Assembly (NCBI GenBank): GCA_902786595.1 | Contig: CADADB010000012.1 | Location: 20,599 to 84,598 of the forward strand | Reading direction: 5' to 3' | Length of the DNA stretch: 64,000 nucleotides | From: an uncultured Bacteroidota bacterium | Lineage (GTDB): Bacteria > Bacteroidota > Bacteroidia > Bacteroidales > WCHB1-69 | In this document: positions 7,442 through 17,223 of the stretch, one piece after another | Position numbering within the stretch: the stretch's first letter is position 1 | Layout of the letters: each line of letters opens with the position of its first letter | Notes under the pieces: generated by a model | Database searches by the model: none | What the model was told of the DNA's origin: nothing | Seen by the model: only the letters and a program-made list of their open reading frames with translations | Position numbers and translations under genes: made by a program

Positions 7442-9934
7442 ATGGAAAATCAAAATCAAATAGCAGAAGAAAAAACTCAGGAAGTGGTTCTGAAGGACTG
7501 GATATACATGTGTGTAAACCGCTGGTACTGGTTCCTGATTTCTATCGTGATTATGCTTGCCGGCGCAACTTTTTACATCTTGAAGACGGCTCCGGTATAT
7601 CAGCGAACGGCCAAATTATTGGTTAAGGCCGACAAAAAAGGTGGGTCCGCTATAAATGTTTCAGATTTCACAGATGTGGGAATGTTGAGCACGAATGTAA
7701 ATGTGCAGAACGAGCTGATTACAATTCAATCCATGGATAATAAAATGGAGACAGTCAGACAGTTGAATCTTGATGTGAACTATACGACTGATGGATTGTT
7801 TCGCCCGACAACGCTCTATGATGAGACGCTTCCAGTAAAGGTGAACTTTTTGGATCTTACGGATGAGCAATATGCTTCGTTGGTGATGAAACTGGAAAAA
7901 AATCAAGTTGTGTTGTCTGATTTTAAATTCAAGGGAGAAAATGTGTCTTCCCCGAAAATAACGGTGAGATTTGGTGATACGATTTCCACACCTGTCGGTA
8001 GAATTGCGGTTACCAAGACCGATTTTTATAAGGCAAAGTCTTGGCCGAAAATTAATGTGTCTCGTTCTACCATGAATTCCGCTTGTCGATCCTTGTCGAG
8101 TAAAATTTCTGTTTCACAAATGAATAAATCGGCGGATGTTCTCTCTATTAGTGTGGAAGATGTCATTAAAAAACGGGCTGATGACATTATCAATATGTTG
8201 ATTGCTGTGTATAATGGAAACTGGTTGAAGGACAAAAATCAGATTACATTGAGCACCTCTCAATTTATTGATGATCGCTTGCAAGTAATAGAAGGTGATC
8301 TTGGAGATGTGGACGATGATATTTCCGCATACAAAAGCGCCAATCTTCTGCCTGATGTGAAGGCCGTTTCCTCTATGTATTTGGGCCAAAACCGCGAAGT
8401 GACTCAAAACATTGTGGAGTTGAACAATCGGTTGACCATTACCCAATACATTCGCAATTATATCGCATCAGAAGCATCTCACGATCAATTACTTCCAGTC
8501 AATTCTGGATTGAACAACCTTGGTATTGAAGGTCAAATATCTAGGTATAACGAAATGATGATGCGTCGAAACAGCCTTGTGGCAAGTAGCAGTAGCCAAA
8601 ATCCGCTAGTACTGGAATTGGATGAGAAAATTACCGCTTTGCGTGGTGCTATAATCGCTTCGCTTGATAACCAGATAACCTCATTGAACAAACTGATGCA
8701 AAGCGCTCTTTCCACAGAAAAAAATGTTAATGCTCATTTGGCTGCAAGTCCCACCCAAGCCAAATATCTTCTTTCTGTGGAACGCCAGCAAAAAGTTAAG
8801 GAATCGTTGTACCTTTATCTGTTGCAAAAGAGAGAGGAAAATGAACTCTCACAGGCGTTTACTGCATACAATAACAGAGTTATTGAGCATCCGAATGGTG
8901 GATCAAGTCCTATCAAGCCCAAAAAGATGATGATATTCCTTATTGCTTTTGTGTTGGGTTTGATTATTCCTATAGCTATTATCTTTATGCGGGAACAGAT
9001 GAACACATCTTTACGAGGTCGTGATGACTTGAAGAATGTGAAGGTGCCGTTCATTGCTGAAATTCCGCTTACAGGAGAAGCGGCGGCTAAAAATGATACT
9101 CGTAAGAATTTAATCATCAGAGGACTTTTGGGAAAGAAGAAGGATGATAAGGAAACTAATGCCAAACTGGCCGAAATTGTTGTCAAGGCAGGATCCAGAA
9201 GTACTATTAATGAGGCGTTCCGTGTCATGCGTACGAATGTGGAGTTTATGTGCAAAGGTGATGATTGTCATGTGTTGATGTTTACTTCTTTCAATCCAGG
9301 AAGCGGTAAGTCTTTTATCACTATGAATTTCGCTATGTCATTGGCTATCAAGAATAAACGGATTCTGGTCATTGATGGTGACATGCGTCACTGCTCCATG
9401 TCCCAATATGTGAATGGCCCTCGTGTCGGTATGAGTAATTACCTGGCCGAAAAGATTGATGATGTGCGTAGCGTACTGGTGCCGATTAACAACAGACACC
9501 CGAACTTGAAAGTGCTGCCGGTGGGTACAATTCCGCCTAATCCGACCGAGTTGCTTGCCACAGATCGATTTGCTGAAATGGTCAAAGATTTGCGCAAGGA
9601 CTTCGATTACATCTTTATTGACTGTCCGCCTATCGATATCGTGGCTGATACTCAGATTATCAGTGGGATGGCGGATTATACAGTCTTCATCGTACGTGCT
9701 GGTAATTTGGAACTCAGCATGTTGCCGGAACTGGACAAACTTTACGAATCGCACAAGTACAATAATATGTGCTTGGTTCTGAATGGTACATACTCGCATG
9801 AGGGTCGTTATGGATACAGATACGGTTACCGCTATGGTTACCGCTATGGTTATCGCTATGGTTACCATTATGGCAGCTATTACCACGATGAAGATGATAA
9901 TGGTGCTTCAAACAAAATTAACGATAAAGCATAA
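7442..9934 (+). CDS. Wzc-like chain-length regulator with BY-kinase domain
   Basis: The 830-aa product carries a Wzz domain between two membrane helices (near 30-48 and 495-515), a periplasmic coiled region, and a cytoplasmic tyrosine autokinase. Walker A is FNPGSGKSF (about 616-624), Walker A' ILVIDGDMR (about 641) and Walker B YIFIDCPP (about 722). The C-terminal tail is unusual: five YGYR/YGYH-type units plus YGSYY give about 13 tyrosines, ending in an acidic DEDD patch. Cycles of phosphorylation of such tails control polymer length and export. The phosphatase for it is probably the next gene. Confidence 0.95.
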   Translation: MENQNQIAEEKTQEVVLKDWIYMCVNRWYWFLISIVIMLAGATFYILKTAPVYQRTAKLLVKADKKGGSAINVSDFTDVGMLSTNVNVQNELITIQSMDNKMETVRQLNLDVNYTTDGLFRPTTLYDETLPVKVNFLDLTDEQYASLVMKLEKNQVVLSDFKFKGENVSSPKITVRFGDTISTPVGRIAVTKTDFYKAKSWPKINVSRSTMNSACRSLSSKISVSQMNKSADVLSISVEDVIKKRADDIINMLIAVYNGNWLKDKNQITLSTSQFIDDRLQVIEGDLGDVDDDISAYKSANLLPDVKAVSSMYLGQNREVTQNIVELNNRLTITQYIRNYIASEASHDQLLPVNSGLNNLGIEGQISRYNEMMMRRNSLVASSSSQNPLVLELDEKITALRGAIIASLDNQITSLNKLMQSALSTEKNVNAHLAASPTQAKYLLSVERQQKVKESLYLYLLQKREENELSQAFTAYNNRVIEHPNGGSSPIKPKKMMIFLIAFVLGLIIPIAIIFMREQMNTSLRGRDDLKNVKVPFIAEIPLTGEAAAKNDTRKNLIIRGLLGKKKDDKETNAKLAEIVVKAGSRSTINEAFRVMRTNVEFMCKGDDCHVLMFTSFNPGSGKSFITMNFAMSLAIKNKRILVIDGDMRHCSMSQYVNGPRVGMSNYLAEKIDDVRSVLVPINNRHPNLKVLPVGTIPPNPTELLATDRFAEMVKDLRKDFDYIFIDCPPIDIVADTQIISGMADYTVFIVRAGNLELSMLPELDKLYESHKYNNMCLVLNGTYSHEGRYGYRYGYRYGYRYGYRYGYHYGSYYHDEDDNGASNKINDKA
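9809..9868 (+). repeat. 12-bp tandem repeat coding the tyrosine tail of the Wzc-like kinase
   Basis: Five consecutive 12-bp units related to TATGGTTACCGC encode YGYR (last unit YGYH). The units differ at only a few, mostly silent, positions. In-frame slippage would change the number of phosphorylatable tyrosines without disrupting the reading frame. Confidence 0.9.
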
Positions 9935-9936
9935 TT

Positions 9937-10626
9937 ATGTTGTTCGGAAAAAGACAAATTGCTGACGTTTGGGTCGGCGCTACAGATTGTCATTCCCATA
10001 TTCTTCCAGGAGTGGACGACGGGGTCTCTGATATGGAGACCTCTTTGAGTATATTAGCAGCATATGAAAAGCTGCAAATTAAAGAGGTTTGGTGTACACC
10101 ACACGTCATGGAGGACATTCCTAATACAACAGAAGGATTAAAAGCAAGGTTCGCTGAGCTTGAAGCTGCGTACCAAGGCCCCCTGCATCTGAACTTGGCT
10201 GCTGAATATATGATGGACGGCCTGTTCTTGGATCGGCTAGAGAAAGATGATCTTCTTACGCACGGCCACGAGGGCAATTCCTTGTTGGTGGAGACCTCCT
10301 ATTACACCCCTCCGATGGATCTGCATGATATTTTGGACTCTATCAAACGAAAAGGATATTATCCCATTTTGGCGCATCCGGAGCGTTATTTGTATATGAA
10401 AATAAGTGACTATGCGCCTTTGAAGAAGATGGGACTGCGGTTTCAACTTAATGTTGCCTCCCTGTCTGGCGCTTATGGCGGTGATGCTGTGAAAAAAGCC
10501 CACTATTTGTTAAAAGAGGGTGCATACAACTATATCGGGAGCGATATTCATCGTTTCCGTCAGTTGCAAATCTGGGACTCCAAAGTTCCCAAAAAATGGT
10601 TGCAAAAGGTTTTGGAAATATCTTAA
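9937..10626 (+). CDS. PHP-family tyrosine-protein phosphatase (CpsB/YwqE-like)
   Basis: The 229-aa product starts two bases after the kinase stop. The metal-binding motif TDCHSHILPGVDDG lies near residues 16-29, with further His residues in TPHVMED, LAHPERYLY and GSDIHRF, the layout of Mn-dependent PHP phosphatases of the CpsB/YwqE type. It should remove phosphate from the tyrosine tail of the Wzc-like kinase and so reset the chain-length cycle in the cytoplasm. Length is slightly under the usual 240-255 aa. Confidence 0.9.
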   Translation: MLFGKRQIADVWVGATDCHSHILPGVDDGVSDMETSLSILAAYEKLQIKEVWCTPHVMEDIPNTTEGLKARFAELEAAYQGPLHLNLAAEYMMDGLFLDRLEKDDLLTHGHEGNSLLVETSYYTPPMDLHDILDSIKRKGYYPILAHPERYLYMKISDYAPLKKMGLRFQLNVASLSGAYGGDAVKKAHYLLKEGAYNYIGSDIHRFRQLQIWDSKVPKKWLQKVLEIS

Positions 10627-10653
10627 CTATCAACTTTTTTAACAAAGTTTATT

Positions 10654-10688
10654 ATTCATAAATCATAAGTTCAAGTTATAAGTCTGAT
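10654..10688 (+). repeat. Degenerate heptads before the UDP-sugar dehydrogenase start
   Basis: The five 7-bp blocks ATTCATA, AATCATA, AGTTCAA, GTTATAA and GTCTGAT follow one another, the last one holding the A and T of the start codon at 10687. Confidence 0.6.
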
Positions 10689-11937
10689 GAACATCTCTGT
10701 TGCTGGAACCGGTTATGTGGGGTTGAGTGTCGCTACATTGTTGGCGCAACACCACCGTGTAACTGCAGTGGATGTTGTGCCCGCCCGTGTGGACATGGTG
10801 AACAACCGTAAATCACCCATTCAGGATGAATATATTGAGGATTATCTGGCCAATAAACCACTGCAGCTTCGTGCAACACTAGATTGGGAAGATGGTTATG
10901 GTGATGCCGAATTTGTGGTCATTGCCGCTCCTACCAATTATGACAGTACGAAGAATTTCTTCGATACCAGCGCCGTGGAAGATGTTATCGGAAAGGTACT
11001 CCAAGTGAACCCGGAGGCGACGATGGTTATCAAGAGTACCATTCCTGTGGGTTATACGGTCGCGGTGAGAGAGAAATTTATCCGCAACGGTCGCAAACCG
11101 AACATCATCTTCGCCCCAGAATTTCTGCGGGAGAGCAAAGCGCTTTATGACAATCTTTATCCCTCCAGGATTATCGTGGGTTATGATCAAGATAACACAT
11201 ATTTGGAGGAGCAGGCACATTGTTTCGCTGCTATTATCAAAGAGGGTGCTATCAAAGAAGATATACCTATATTATTTATGGGCAGTACAGAAGCTGAAGC
11301 GGTGAAGCTTTTTGCGAACACTTATCTTGCGTTAAGGGTGTCCTACTTCAACGAATTGGACACATACGCAGAGATGAAAGGGTTGAATACGCAGGATATT
11401 ATCAATGGGGTATGCTTGGATCCGCGTATCGGTACACATTATAACAATCCGAGCTTCGGATACGGTGGCTATTGTCTTCCCAAGGATACTAAGCAGTTGT
11501 TGGCCAATTACGCCGATGTGCCGCAGAACATGATGTCGGCCATTGTGGAGAGTAACCGTACACGTAAGGATTTCATTGCAGATCAGGTTCTGAAGAAAGC
11601 CGGATATTACGATTATTACAACCGTGGCGACTATGATGCCGCCAGCGAACGGGAGTGTGTGATAGGGGTTTACCGGCTCACGATGAAGTCCAACAGCGAC
11701 AACTTCCGGCAAAGCAGCATCCAGGGGGTTATGAAGCGGGTGAAAGCCAAAGGTGCCAAAGTCATTATCTATGAACCAACTCTCCCCGACGGCAGCACAT
11801 TCTTCGGCTCATTTGTCGTCAATGATTTGGAAGAGTTTAAGAAACAATCCCAGGCCATCATCGCTAACCGCTATGACTCCTGTCTCGATGATGTCTTTGA
11901 AAAAGTTTACACCCGCGACATTTTCAAAAGAGACTGA
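10687..11937 (+). CDS. UDP-glucose/UDP-sugar 6-dehydrogenase
   Basis: The 416-aa product has the N-terminal Rossmann motif GTGYVGL, the central helix and [19 protein letters not shown] block, and the catalytic Cys in [10 protein letters not shown] near residue 263. It oxidises a UDP-hexose twice with NAD to the uronic acid, most simply UDP-glucose to UDP-glucuronate. The sequence is of the Bacteroidota/Firmicutes Ugd type, somewhat longer than the 388-aa E. coli enzyme. A uronic acid in the polymer would also offer a carboxyl group for amide formation by the ATP-grasp enzymes farther down. Confidence 0.88.
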   Translation: MNISVAGTGYVGLSVATLLAQHHRVTAVDVVPARVDMVNNRKSPIQDEYIEDYLANKPLQLRATLDWEDGYGDAEFVVIAAPTNYDSTKNFFDTSAVEDVIGKVLQVNPEATMVIKSTIPVGYTVAVREKFIRNGRKPNIIFAPEFLRESKALYDNLYPSRIIVGYDQDNTYLEEQAHCFAAIIKEGAIKEDIPILFMGSTEAEAVKLFANTYLALRVSYFNELDTYAEMKGLNTQDIINGVCLDPRIGTHYNNPSFGYGGYCLPKDTKQLLANYADVPQNMMSAIVESNRTRKDFIADQVLKKAGYYDYYNRGDYDAASERECVIGVYRLTMKSNSDNFRQSSIQGVMKRVKAKGAKVIIYEPTLPDGSTFFGSFVVNDLEEFKKQSQAIIANRYDSCLDDVFEKVYTRDIFKRD

Positions 11938-11990
11938 TATAAATATGGACATTAGACTTATACATAAACTTAAAAAACTCAAAAGTCACT

Positions 11991-12030
11991 AATTCTTAAT
12001 TCTTAATTCTTAATTCTTAATTCTTAATTC
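11991..12030 (+). repeat. AATTCTT heptad array before rfbA
   Basis: Five perfect AATTCTT units (11991-12025) followed by AATTC run straight into the rfbA ATG at 12031. The same unit recurs just after rfbA at 12945-12965. Confidence 0.95.
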
Positions 12031-12960
12031 ATGAAAGGTATCGTTCTCGCCGGAGGATCTGGCACTAGATTGTACCCCATCACGAAAGGGGTTAGCAAAC
12101 AGCTGCTACCCATCTATGACAAACCTATGGTCTATTACCCGATCTCGGCATTGATGTTGGCGGGAATCAGGGAAATTCTGATCATTTCCACACCCTACGA
12201 TCTGCCTGGATTCCAGCGCCTTTTGGGTGATGGTTCCGATTATGGCGTGCATTTCGAATACGCAGAACAACCTTCTCCGGATGGTTTGGCGCAAGCATTC
12301 ATCATTGGCGAGAAATTCATCGGCAATGACTGTGCATGTCTTGTGTTGGGTGACAATATTTTCTATGGAAATGGATTCACTAAATTGTTGCGTGACGCTG
12401 TATATGCTGCAGAAAATGAATCAAAGGCCACGGTCTTTGGTTATTGGGTGGTCGATCCTGAGCGTTACGGTGTGGCTGAATTTGACAAAAATGGCAACTG
12501 CTTGAGCATAGAAGAGAAGCCCAAACACCCCAAGAGCAATTATGCCGTGGTAGGACTCTATTTCTATCCTAACAAGGTGGTGAACGTGGCCAAAACCATC
12601 AAACCTTCCGCAAGAGGCGAGCTGGAAATCACCACGGTGAACCAGCACTTCTTGAAAGATGGAGAGCTGAAGGTCCAAACCCTTGGGCGCGGATTTGCCT
12701 GGTTGGACACGGGTACGCACGACAGTCTCTCCGAAGCCTCCACTTTCGTGGAAGTCATCGAAAAACGTACGGGTCTGAAAGTCGCCTGCCTTGAAGGCAT
12801 TGCCTACCGCAACGGCTGGATTACGGAAGAACGTATGCGTGAAATTGCTCAGCCGATGCTTAAAAACCAGTATGGACAATACCTTCTCCGTGTCATCGAT
12901 GAACTCAAAGAAGACATCACCTCCGACACTTTTAGGAAAGGTTCAATTCTTAATTCTTAA
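12031..12960 (+). CDS. rfbA: Glucose-1-phosphate thymidylyltransferase
   Basis: The 309-aa product has the nucleotide-binding signature [13 protein letters not shown] near residues 8-20, the LGDNIFYGN metal-binding segment and the [14 protein letters not shown] block. It makes dTDP-glucose from glucose-1-phosphate and dTTP. The usual length is about 290 aa; the extra C-terminal residues end in GSILNS, which are encoded by the AATTCTT heptads that follow the gene, so the stop codon itself lies in the repeat. The next gene continues the pathway, but rfbC and rfbD are not in the window. Confidence 0.96.
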   Translation: MKGIVLAGGSGTRLYPITKGVSKQLLPIYDKPMVYYPISALMLAGIREILIISTPYDLPGFQRLLGDGSDYGVHFEYAEQPSPDGLAQAFIIGEKFIGNDCACLVLGDNIFYGNGFTKLLRDAVYAAENESKATVFGYWVVDPERYGVAEFDKNGNCLSIEEKPKHPKSNYAVVGLYFYPNKVVNVAKTIKPSARGELEITTVNQHFLKDGELKVQTLGRGFAWLDTGTHDSLSEASTFVEVIEKRTGLKVACLEGIAYRNGWITEERMREIAQPMLKNQYGQYLLRVIDELKEDITSDTFRKGSILNS

Positions 12961-12979
12961 TTCATAACTCATAATTAAA
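12945..12979 (+). repeat. AATTCTT heptads spanning the rfbA stop and rfbB start
   Basis: The five blocks AATTCTT, AATTCTT, AATTCAT, AACTCAT and AATTAAA fill the junction. The first two encode the last residues and stop of RfbA, and the last ends on the A of the rfbB ATG. Confidence 0.9.
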
Positions 12980-14115
12980 TGAAGCGGACCATCATCATAA
13001 CTGGCGGTGCCGGATTTATTGGCAGCCATGTTGTTCGCCTTTTCGTGAACAAATATCCAGAATATAAAATCATCAACCTCGACAAGTTGACCTACGCGGG
13101 CAACTTGGCCAATCTGAAAGATGTCGAGGACAAACCCAGCTACAAGTTCGTCAAGATGGACATCTGCGATTTCGATGGTGTTTATAAGCTGATGCAGGAT
13201 GAGCATGTCGATGGTATTATCCACTTGGCTGCGGAAAGCCATGTGGATCGCTCTATCAAAGACCCCTTCACCTTTGCGCAGACAAATGTGATGGGGACTT
13301 TGTCGTTATTGCAGGCGGCAAAACTCTATTGGGAAAGTCTTCCCGAGAAATGGGAGGGTAAGCGTTTTTATCATATCTCAACCGATGAGGTTTACGGTGC
13401 TCTCGAGCTTACGCATCCCCAAGGAATTCAACCGCCTTTCAGCACTAAGGCAAGCAGCGGCAAGCACCATCTTGCCTATGGCGACAAGTTCTTCACCGAA
13501 GACCTGAAATATCTGCCGCATAGTCCATATAGCGCCGCCAAGGCAGCCAGCGACCATTTTGTGAGAGCTTTCCATGACACCTACGGATTGCCGACGGTTG
13601 TTACTAACTGCTCTAATAACTATGGTCCCTATCAGTTTCCTGAGAAATTGATTCCATTGTTTATCAACAATATTCGTCACAAAAAACCGCTGCCGGTCTA
13701 TGGCAAAGGCGAGAACGTGCGCGACTGGCTTTATGTGGAAGACCATGCGAGAGCCATCGACCTCATTTTCCACAAGGGCAAGGTGGCTGAAACCTACAAT
13801 ATCGGTGGCTTTAACGAGTGGAAGAACATTGACCTCATTAAAGTCCTCATCAACACGGTGGATCGCTTGTTGGGCAGGGCAGAGGGCGAAGATCTCAACC
13901 TCATCACCTACGTCACCGACCGCGCCGGCCACGACATGCGCTACGCCATCGATTCTTCAAAGTTCCAAAAAGAGCTGGGCTGGGAGCCGTCCTTACAATT
14001 TGAAGAGGGCATTGAGAAGACGGTCCGTTGGTATTTGGACAACCAGGAGTGGATGGATAATGTTACTAGTGGGGATTATCAGAAATACTATGAAGAAATG
14101 TACAAGGGAAGGTAA
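12979..14115 (+). CDS. rfbB: dTDP-glucose 4,6-dehydratase
   Basis: The 378-aa product is an extended SDR with GGAGFIGSHVV near residue 9, the HLAAESHVDRS block, STDEVYG with the catalytic Asp-Glu pair, and YSAAKAASDH with the Tyr-Lys pair. It converts dTDP-glucose to dTDP-4-keto-6-deoxyglucose. Length is about 20 residues over the usual, because of a loop after STDEVYG (PQGIQPPFSTKASSGKHH region) seen in Bacteroidales homologues. With no rfbC/rfbD nearby, the product most likely goes to a 4-aminotransferase such as the one at 37112. Confidence 0.96.
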   Translation: MKRTIIITGGAGFIGSHVVRLFVNKYPEYKIINLDKLTYAGNLANLKDVEDKPSYKFVKMDICDFDGVYKLMQDEHVDGIIHLAAESHVDRSIKDPFTFAQTNVMGTLSLLQAAKLYWESLPEKWEGKRFYHISTDEVYGALELTHPQGIQPPFSTKASSGKHHLAYGDKFFTEDLKYLPHSPYSAAKAASDHFVRAFHDTYGLPTVVTNCSNNYGPYQFPEKLIPLFINNIRHKKPLPVYGKGENVRDWLYVEDHARAIDLIFHKGKVAETYNIGGFNEWKNIDLIKVLINTVDRLLGRAEGEDLNLITYVTDRAGHDMRYAIDSSKFQKELGWEPSLQFEEGIEKTVRWYLDNQEWMDNVTSGDYQKYYEEMYKGR

Positions 14116-14161
14116 GTTTCCCCTCTGTTTCGCTTGAAATTGAGACCTTTTTGATTGTTGC

Positions 14162-15406
14162 ATGAATCAAAATGTTTTTGAAAAATATATTATTCCATGG
14201 TCGGGAGCTTTGTGGTTTCTGGTCGCGATAGATTCATTCTTCCTGTGGTGGAACTTCAGCATTGTCATACGTGCTATTTCATTGTTGGGAATACTTCTTT
14301 CATCCATGAAACTATCCAACAGATTTCATGCAAATGCACGTAAAGTAGCTGTTCTATTATCACTGTTGTTGTATGTTTTTTGGTTGTTTTCTTTTTTCAG
14401 TAATAAGGTTCTAATAGTTATTAAAGCGGTCGATTTTGCAGGTTTTTTTCTTCTGCTTTTTTGGCCCAAAGATGAGTTAGAAAAGACTTACCTCCTATTA
14501 AGAAAAATAATTATCTTTTTCGCCATCGGCTCAAGTGTGATTTCTGTTTTATCTTTTGCGGGAGTTCTGCACTATTTACCTCATTTTACATTTGAAGGAC
14601 GCTCTACATTACATCAAAGTAAAGGTATAAGTTATTATGTATATGGTGCTTTTGTGACGCTTCATTCAAAAGCAGGTATTGTCTCAGCCAGAACATGTGG
14701 TCCATTGCAAGAACCTGGACATTGGGCGATTATCCTTGGCTTTTTTTATCTGATTGAATGGTTTACGTTGAAAAAAAGAAATTTTTGGATTATTTTATGT
14801 GGAGTTTTGACTTTTTCATCTGGCTTCTTGTTGATTTTTTTGTTTGTAGAATGTATGAACATGTTCTCGAGCATGGCTTTGAAAAAATCTATATATTTGA
14901 TACTTATTATTATCGGCTTTTCCCTTACATATTTGATATTACCTCAAAACATCAGACGAGATGTCAGAACTTTGTTTTTCGAACGGAATTTGGAAAAAGT
15001 ATATGAAAATTATGACGAAACAGGATCCATTCAAAAGGCTCTTGACGCAAGAGCAGGTGATTATTCGCTAAGCAAGTATCATAATTTGAAATCTTATGAT
15101 TTTTTGTTTGGATACGGATATAGAGACACAACGGATGCCTTGTCGGACTATAGGGGAACTATATTGTTTATTGGACTAATAGGTCTAATTTTGAGTATAA
15201 TACCTTCTGTATTAATAATCAGAAGGGCAAGGTGGCGATTGCTATTGTCTCTGCTGCTTAGTTTGATTTTAGTCTACCTTCATAGAGGTTGGATGTTTTA
15301 CGCCCCTTATATTTATTTTTTGTCGTTTTTAGCTATTACTCTTGGCTCTGATTCAAAAACAGGAATGCATAATCAATCAATAAGGAAGATTGCGGTTGAT
15401 AATTGA
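14162..15406 (+). CDS. Wzy-like O-antigen/capsule polymerase
   Basis: The 414-aa product is almost wholly hydrophobic with about ten helices. A long outside loop contains ARTCGPLQEPGHWAII, a motif seen in Wzy-type proteins of Bacteroides polysaccharide loci, and a second soluble stretch near 270-320. Wzy proteins join lipid-linked repeat units on the periplasmic side. The base composition is markedly AT-rich compared with rfbB before it, as is common for wzy genes, which are exchanged often between strains. A second polymerase candidate is at 50622. Confidence 0.75.
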   Translation: MNQNVFEKYIIPWSGALWFLVAIDSFFLWWNFSIVIRAISLLGILLSSMKLSNRFHANARKVAVLLSLLLYVFWLFSFFSNKVLIVIKAVDFAGFFLLLFWPKDELEKTYLLLRKIIIFFAIGSSVISVLSFAGVLHYLPHFTFEGRSTLHQSKGISYYVYGAFVTLHSKAGIVSARTCGPLQEPGHWAIILGFFYLIEWFTLKKRNFWIILCGVLTFSSGFLLIFLFVECMNMFSSMALKKSIYLILIIIGFSLTYLILPQNIRRDVRTLFFERNLEKVYENYDETGSIQKALDARAGDYSLSKYHNLKSYDFLFGYGYRDTTDALSDYRGTILFIGLIGLILSIIPSVLIIRRARWRLLLSLLLSLILVYLHRGWMFYAPYIYFLSFLAITLGSDSKTGMHNQSIRKIAVDN

Positions 15407-15453
15407 CAGAAATGTAAGTGTTTTTATAAGTAATAATATTTAATTGAATTAAC

Positions 15454-15684
15454 ATGGATATTAAGGATTTTATTGAAAAATTTGCCGAACAATTTGATGA
15501 TACACCGATAGAGAATTTGACTGCAGAGGTAAGATTCAAAGAACTGGATGAATGGAGTTCTTTGATTGCTCTTTCTGTTATCGCCATGGCGGACGAAGAA
15601 TACAATGTCACTTTGGTGGCAACGGATATTCGTAATTCTGAAACCATTGAGGATCTGTTTAATGCAGTGCAATCAAAGCTTTAG
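15454..15684 (+). CDS. Acyl carrier protein
   Basis: The 76-aa acidic product has the four-helix ACP pattern with the phosphopantetheine attachment Ser in DEWSSLIAL near residue 35. The usual DSL is replaced by SSL, which is seen in dedicated rather than house-keeping ACPs. It begins the acyl module and is followed after two bases by an SDR gene. It probably carries a short acyl chain intended for a sugar rather than for phospholipid synthesis. Confidence 0.85.
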   Translation: MDIKDFIEKFAEQFDDTPIENLTAEVRFKELDEWSSLIALSVIAMADEEYNVTLVATDIRNSETIEDLFNAVQSKL

Positions 15685-15686
15685 TA

Positions 15687-16430
15687 ATGGCATACAACCC
15701 ATTCACTCTTGAAGGAAAAACGATTCTGGTGACAGGGGCCGCCGGAGGCATCGGGCGTGCCACTAGCATTGAGTGTGCCAAACTCGGGGCAAAACTTGTG
15801 TTGACCGACATCAATGAGGCTGGTCTCCAAGAAACGCTGTCATCATTGGAAGGCGTTGGCCATGAGTTCAAAGTGGCAGACCTGACATCTCAGGATGCTC
15901 TTGACACCTTGGTTGCAGAACTGCCTTTGTTGGACGGTTTTGTGAGCAATGCCGGCGTCACCAAACCCACTCCGGTTAAATTCATCAACAATACGGATTT
16001 GGAGCGGATTATGTCCATCAACACGTTTGCACCAATATACCTCACCCAGCGCTTGTTGAAGAAAAAGAAATTCAACAGTGGCGCTTCGTTGGTGTTCACG
16101 GTTTCAATAGGCGGGGTTTATACCACTGCGCCGGGAAACGCGATGTACGGAGCATCCAAAGGGGCATTACAAGTGTTTGTGCGCAATGTGGCTTTAGAAG
16201 GAGCGCCTCGTATCCGTTGCAATAGTGTCAATCCAGGTATGGTCAATACTAATTTGGCAGGGCGCAGCTATTCTGACGAAGATAAAGCTAAGGATATGGA
16301 AACATATCCGATGAAACGCTATGGTGAACCTCGTGATGTGGCATTGGCTATCGTCTATTTGCTTTCTGACGCCTCGTCTTGGGTGACAGGCCATTCTTTG
16401 ATTATAGACGGGGGGAAAACTTTATACTAA
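15687..16430 (+). CDS. SDR oxidoreductase (FabG-like)
   Basis: The 247-aa product has the nucleotide-binding motif TGAAGGIGRA, NAG in VSNAGVT, the catalytic Ser in VSIGG, and the YGASK active-site Tyr-Lys, all classical SDR features. Its closest functional model is 3-oxoacyl-ACP reductase, which turns a 3-keto into a 3-hydroxy acyl-ACP with NADPH. It lies between an ACP gene and a second SDR, which supports an acyl-ACP substrate. Confidence 0.85.
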   Translation: MAYNPFTLEGKTILVTGAAGGIGRATSIECAKLGAKLVLTDINEAGLQETLSSLEGVGHEFKVADLTSQDALDTLVAELPLLDGFVSNAGVTKPTPVKFINNTDLERIMSINTFAPIYLTQRLLKKKKFNSGASLVFTVSIGGVYTTAPGNAMYGASKGALQVFVRNVALEGAPRIRCNSVNPGMVNTNLAGRSYSDEDKAKDMETYPMKRYGEPRDVALAIVYLLSDASSWVTGHSLIIDGGKTLY

Positions 16431-16432
16431 CT

Positions 16433-17191
16433 ATGGAAAGGTTACTTGAAAGAAAAATCTGCCTTGTTACTGGCGCCGGCCGTGGCATTGGTCGTGTGAT
16501 TGCCAACCAGCTCGCCTCCGATGGTGCGGTGGTGTATGCCGCTGACCTCGTCATGGACGATATGGAACCTTGGGCTGCGGAAAAATCCACGGAATGTGAT
16601 ACCAAAATTGTCCCTGTGGTGATGGATGTGACCGATACAGCTGCTGTGAAGGCAGGATTGATGTCCATCCATAAGACAGAAGGCAGGATTGACGTGGTGG
16701 TGAACAACGCTGCCATCATCCAGAACCAGAAATTGGGCATGGTGACTAAACCGATGTTGGAGAAGATGTTCGCCGTGAACGTGTTCGCCGTTATCGACAT
16801 GATGCAGATTGTATCGCGCTTGATGGCTCGCACGGGTGGCGGCAGTATTGTTAATATTGCCTCCATTACAGGCGTGGTCGGTTCTCCTGGACAGGTAGCA
16901 TACAGTTCTACCAAAGGCGCCGTCATTTCCGCTACAAAATCAGCTGCAAAGGAATTGTCGCCTATGCAGATCAGAGTGAACGCGGTGGCCCCGGGCATCA
17001 TCAAGACGGAACGTTTCGAGGAATTGTACGAAGCTTCCGGAGATAAAATCGACCAACGGATCAGCCGTATTGCTTTAGGGCGTCTCGGTACTCCGCAGGA
17101 TGTTGCTAATGCGGTGGCTTTTCTTGCCTCGGATAGAGCTTCCTACATTAGCGGGCACATATTGGGAGTGGATGGCTGCGCCTCTATCTAA
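16433..17191 (+). CDS. SDR oxidoreductase, second copy (FabG-like)
   Basis: I place the start at ATG 16433, two bases after the preceding stop; the open frame extends 18 codons farther upstream into the previous gene but that stretch has no SDR character. The 252-aa product has TGAGRGIGRV, NNAAI, VNIASITG with the catalytic Ser, and YSSTK. It is a different sequence from the SDR before it, so the pair may act on two positions of the same acyl chain or in opposite directions. The function is inferred from the module. Confidence 0.85.
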   Translation: MERLLERKICLVTGAGRGIGRVIANQLASDGAVVYAADLVMDDMEPWAAEKSTECDTKIVPVVMDVTDTAAVKAGLMSIHKTEGRIDVVVNNAAIIQNQKLGMVTKPMLEKMFAVNVFAVIDMMQIVSRLMARTGGGSIVNIASITGVVGSPGQVAYSSTKGAVISATKSAAKELSPMQIRVNAVAPGIIKTERFEELYEASGDKIDQRISRIALGRLGTPQDVANAVAFLASDRASYISGHILGVDGCASI

Positions 17192-17223
17192 TGTGGAATG
17201 CAGAATGCAGAATATAATATAAG

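Noticed and set aside
16379-16432. Upstream extension of the second SDR
   Set aside because: The 18 extra codons lie in the previous SDR gene in another frame and have no SDR features; ATG 16433 sits two bases after the previous stop.
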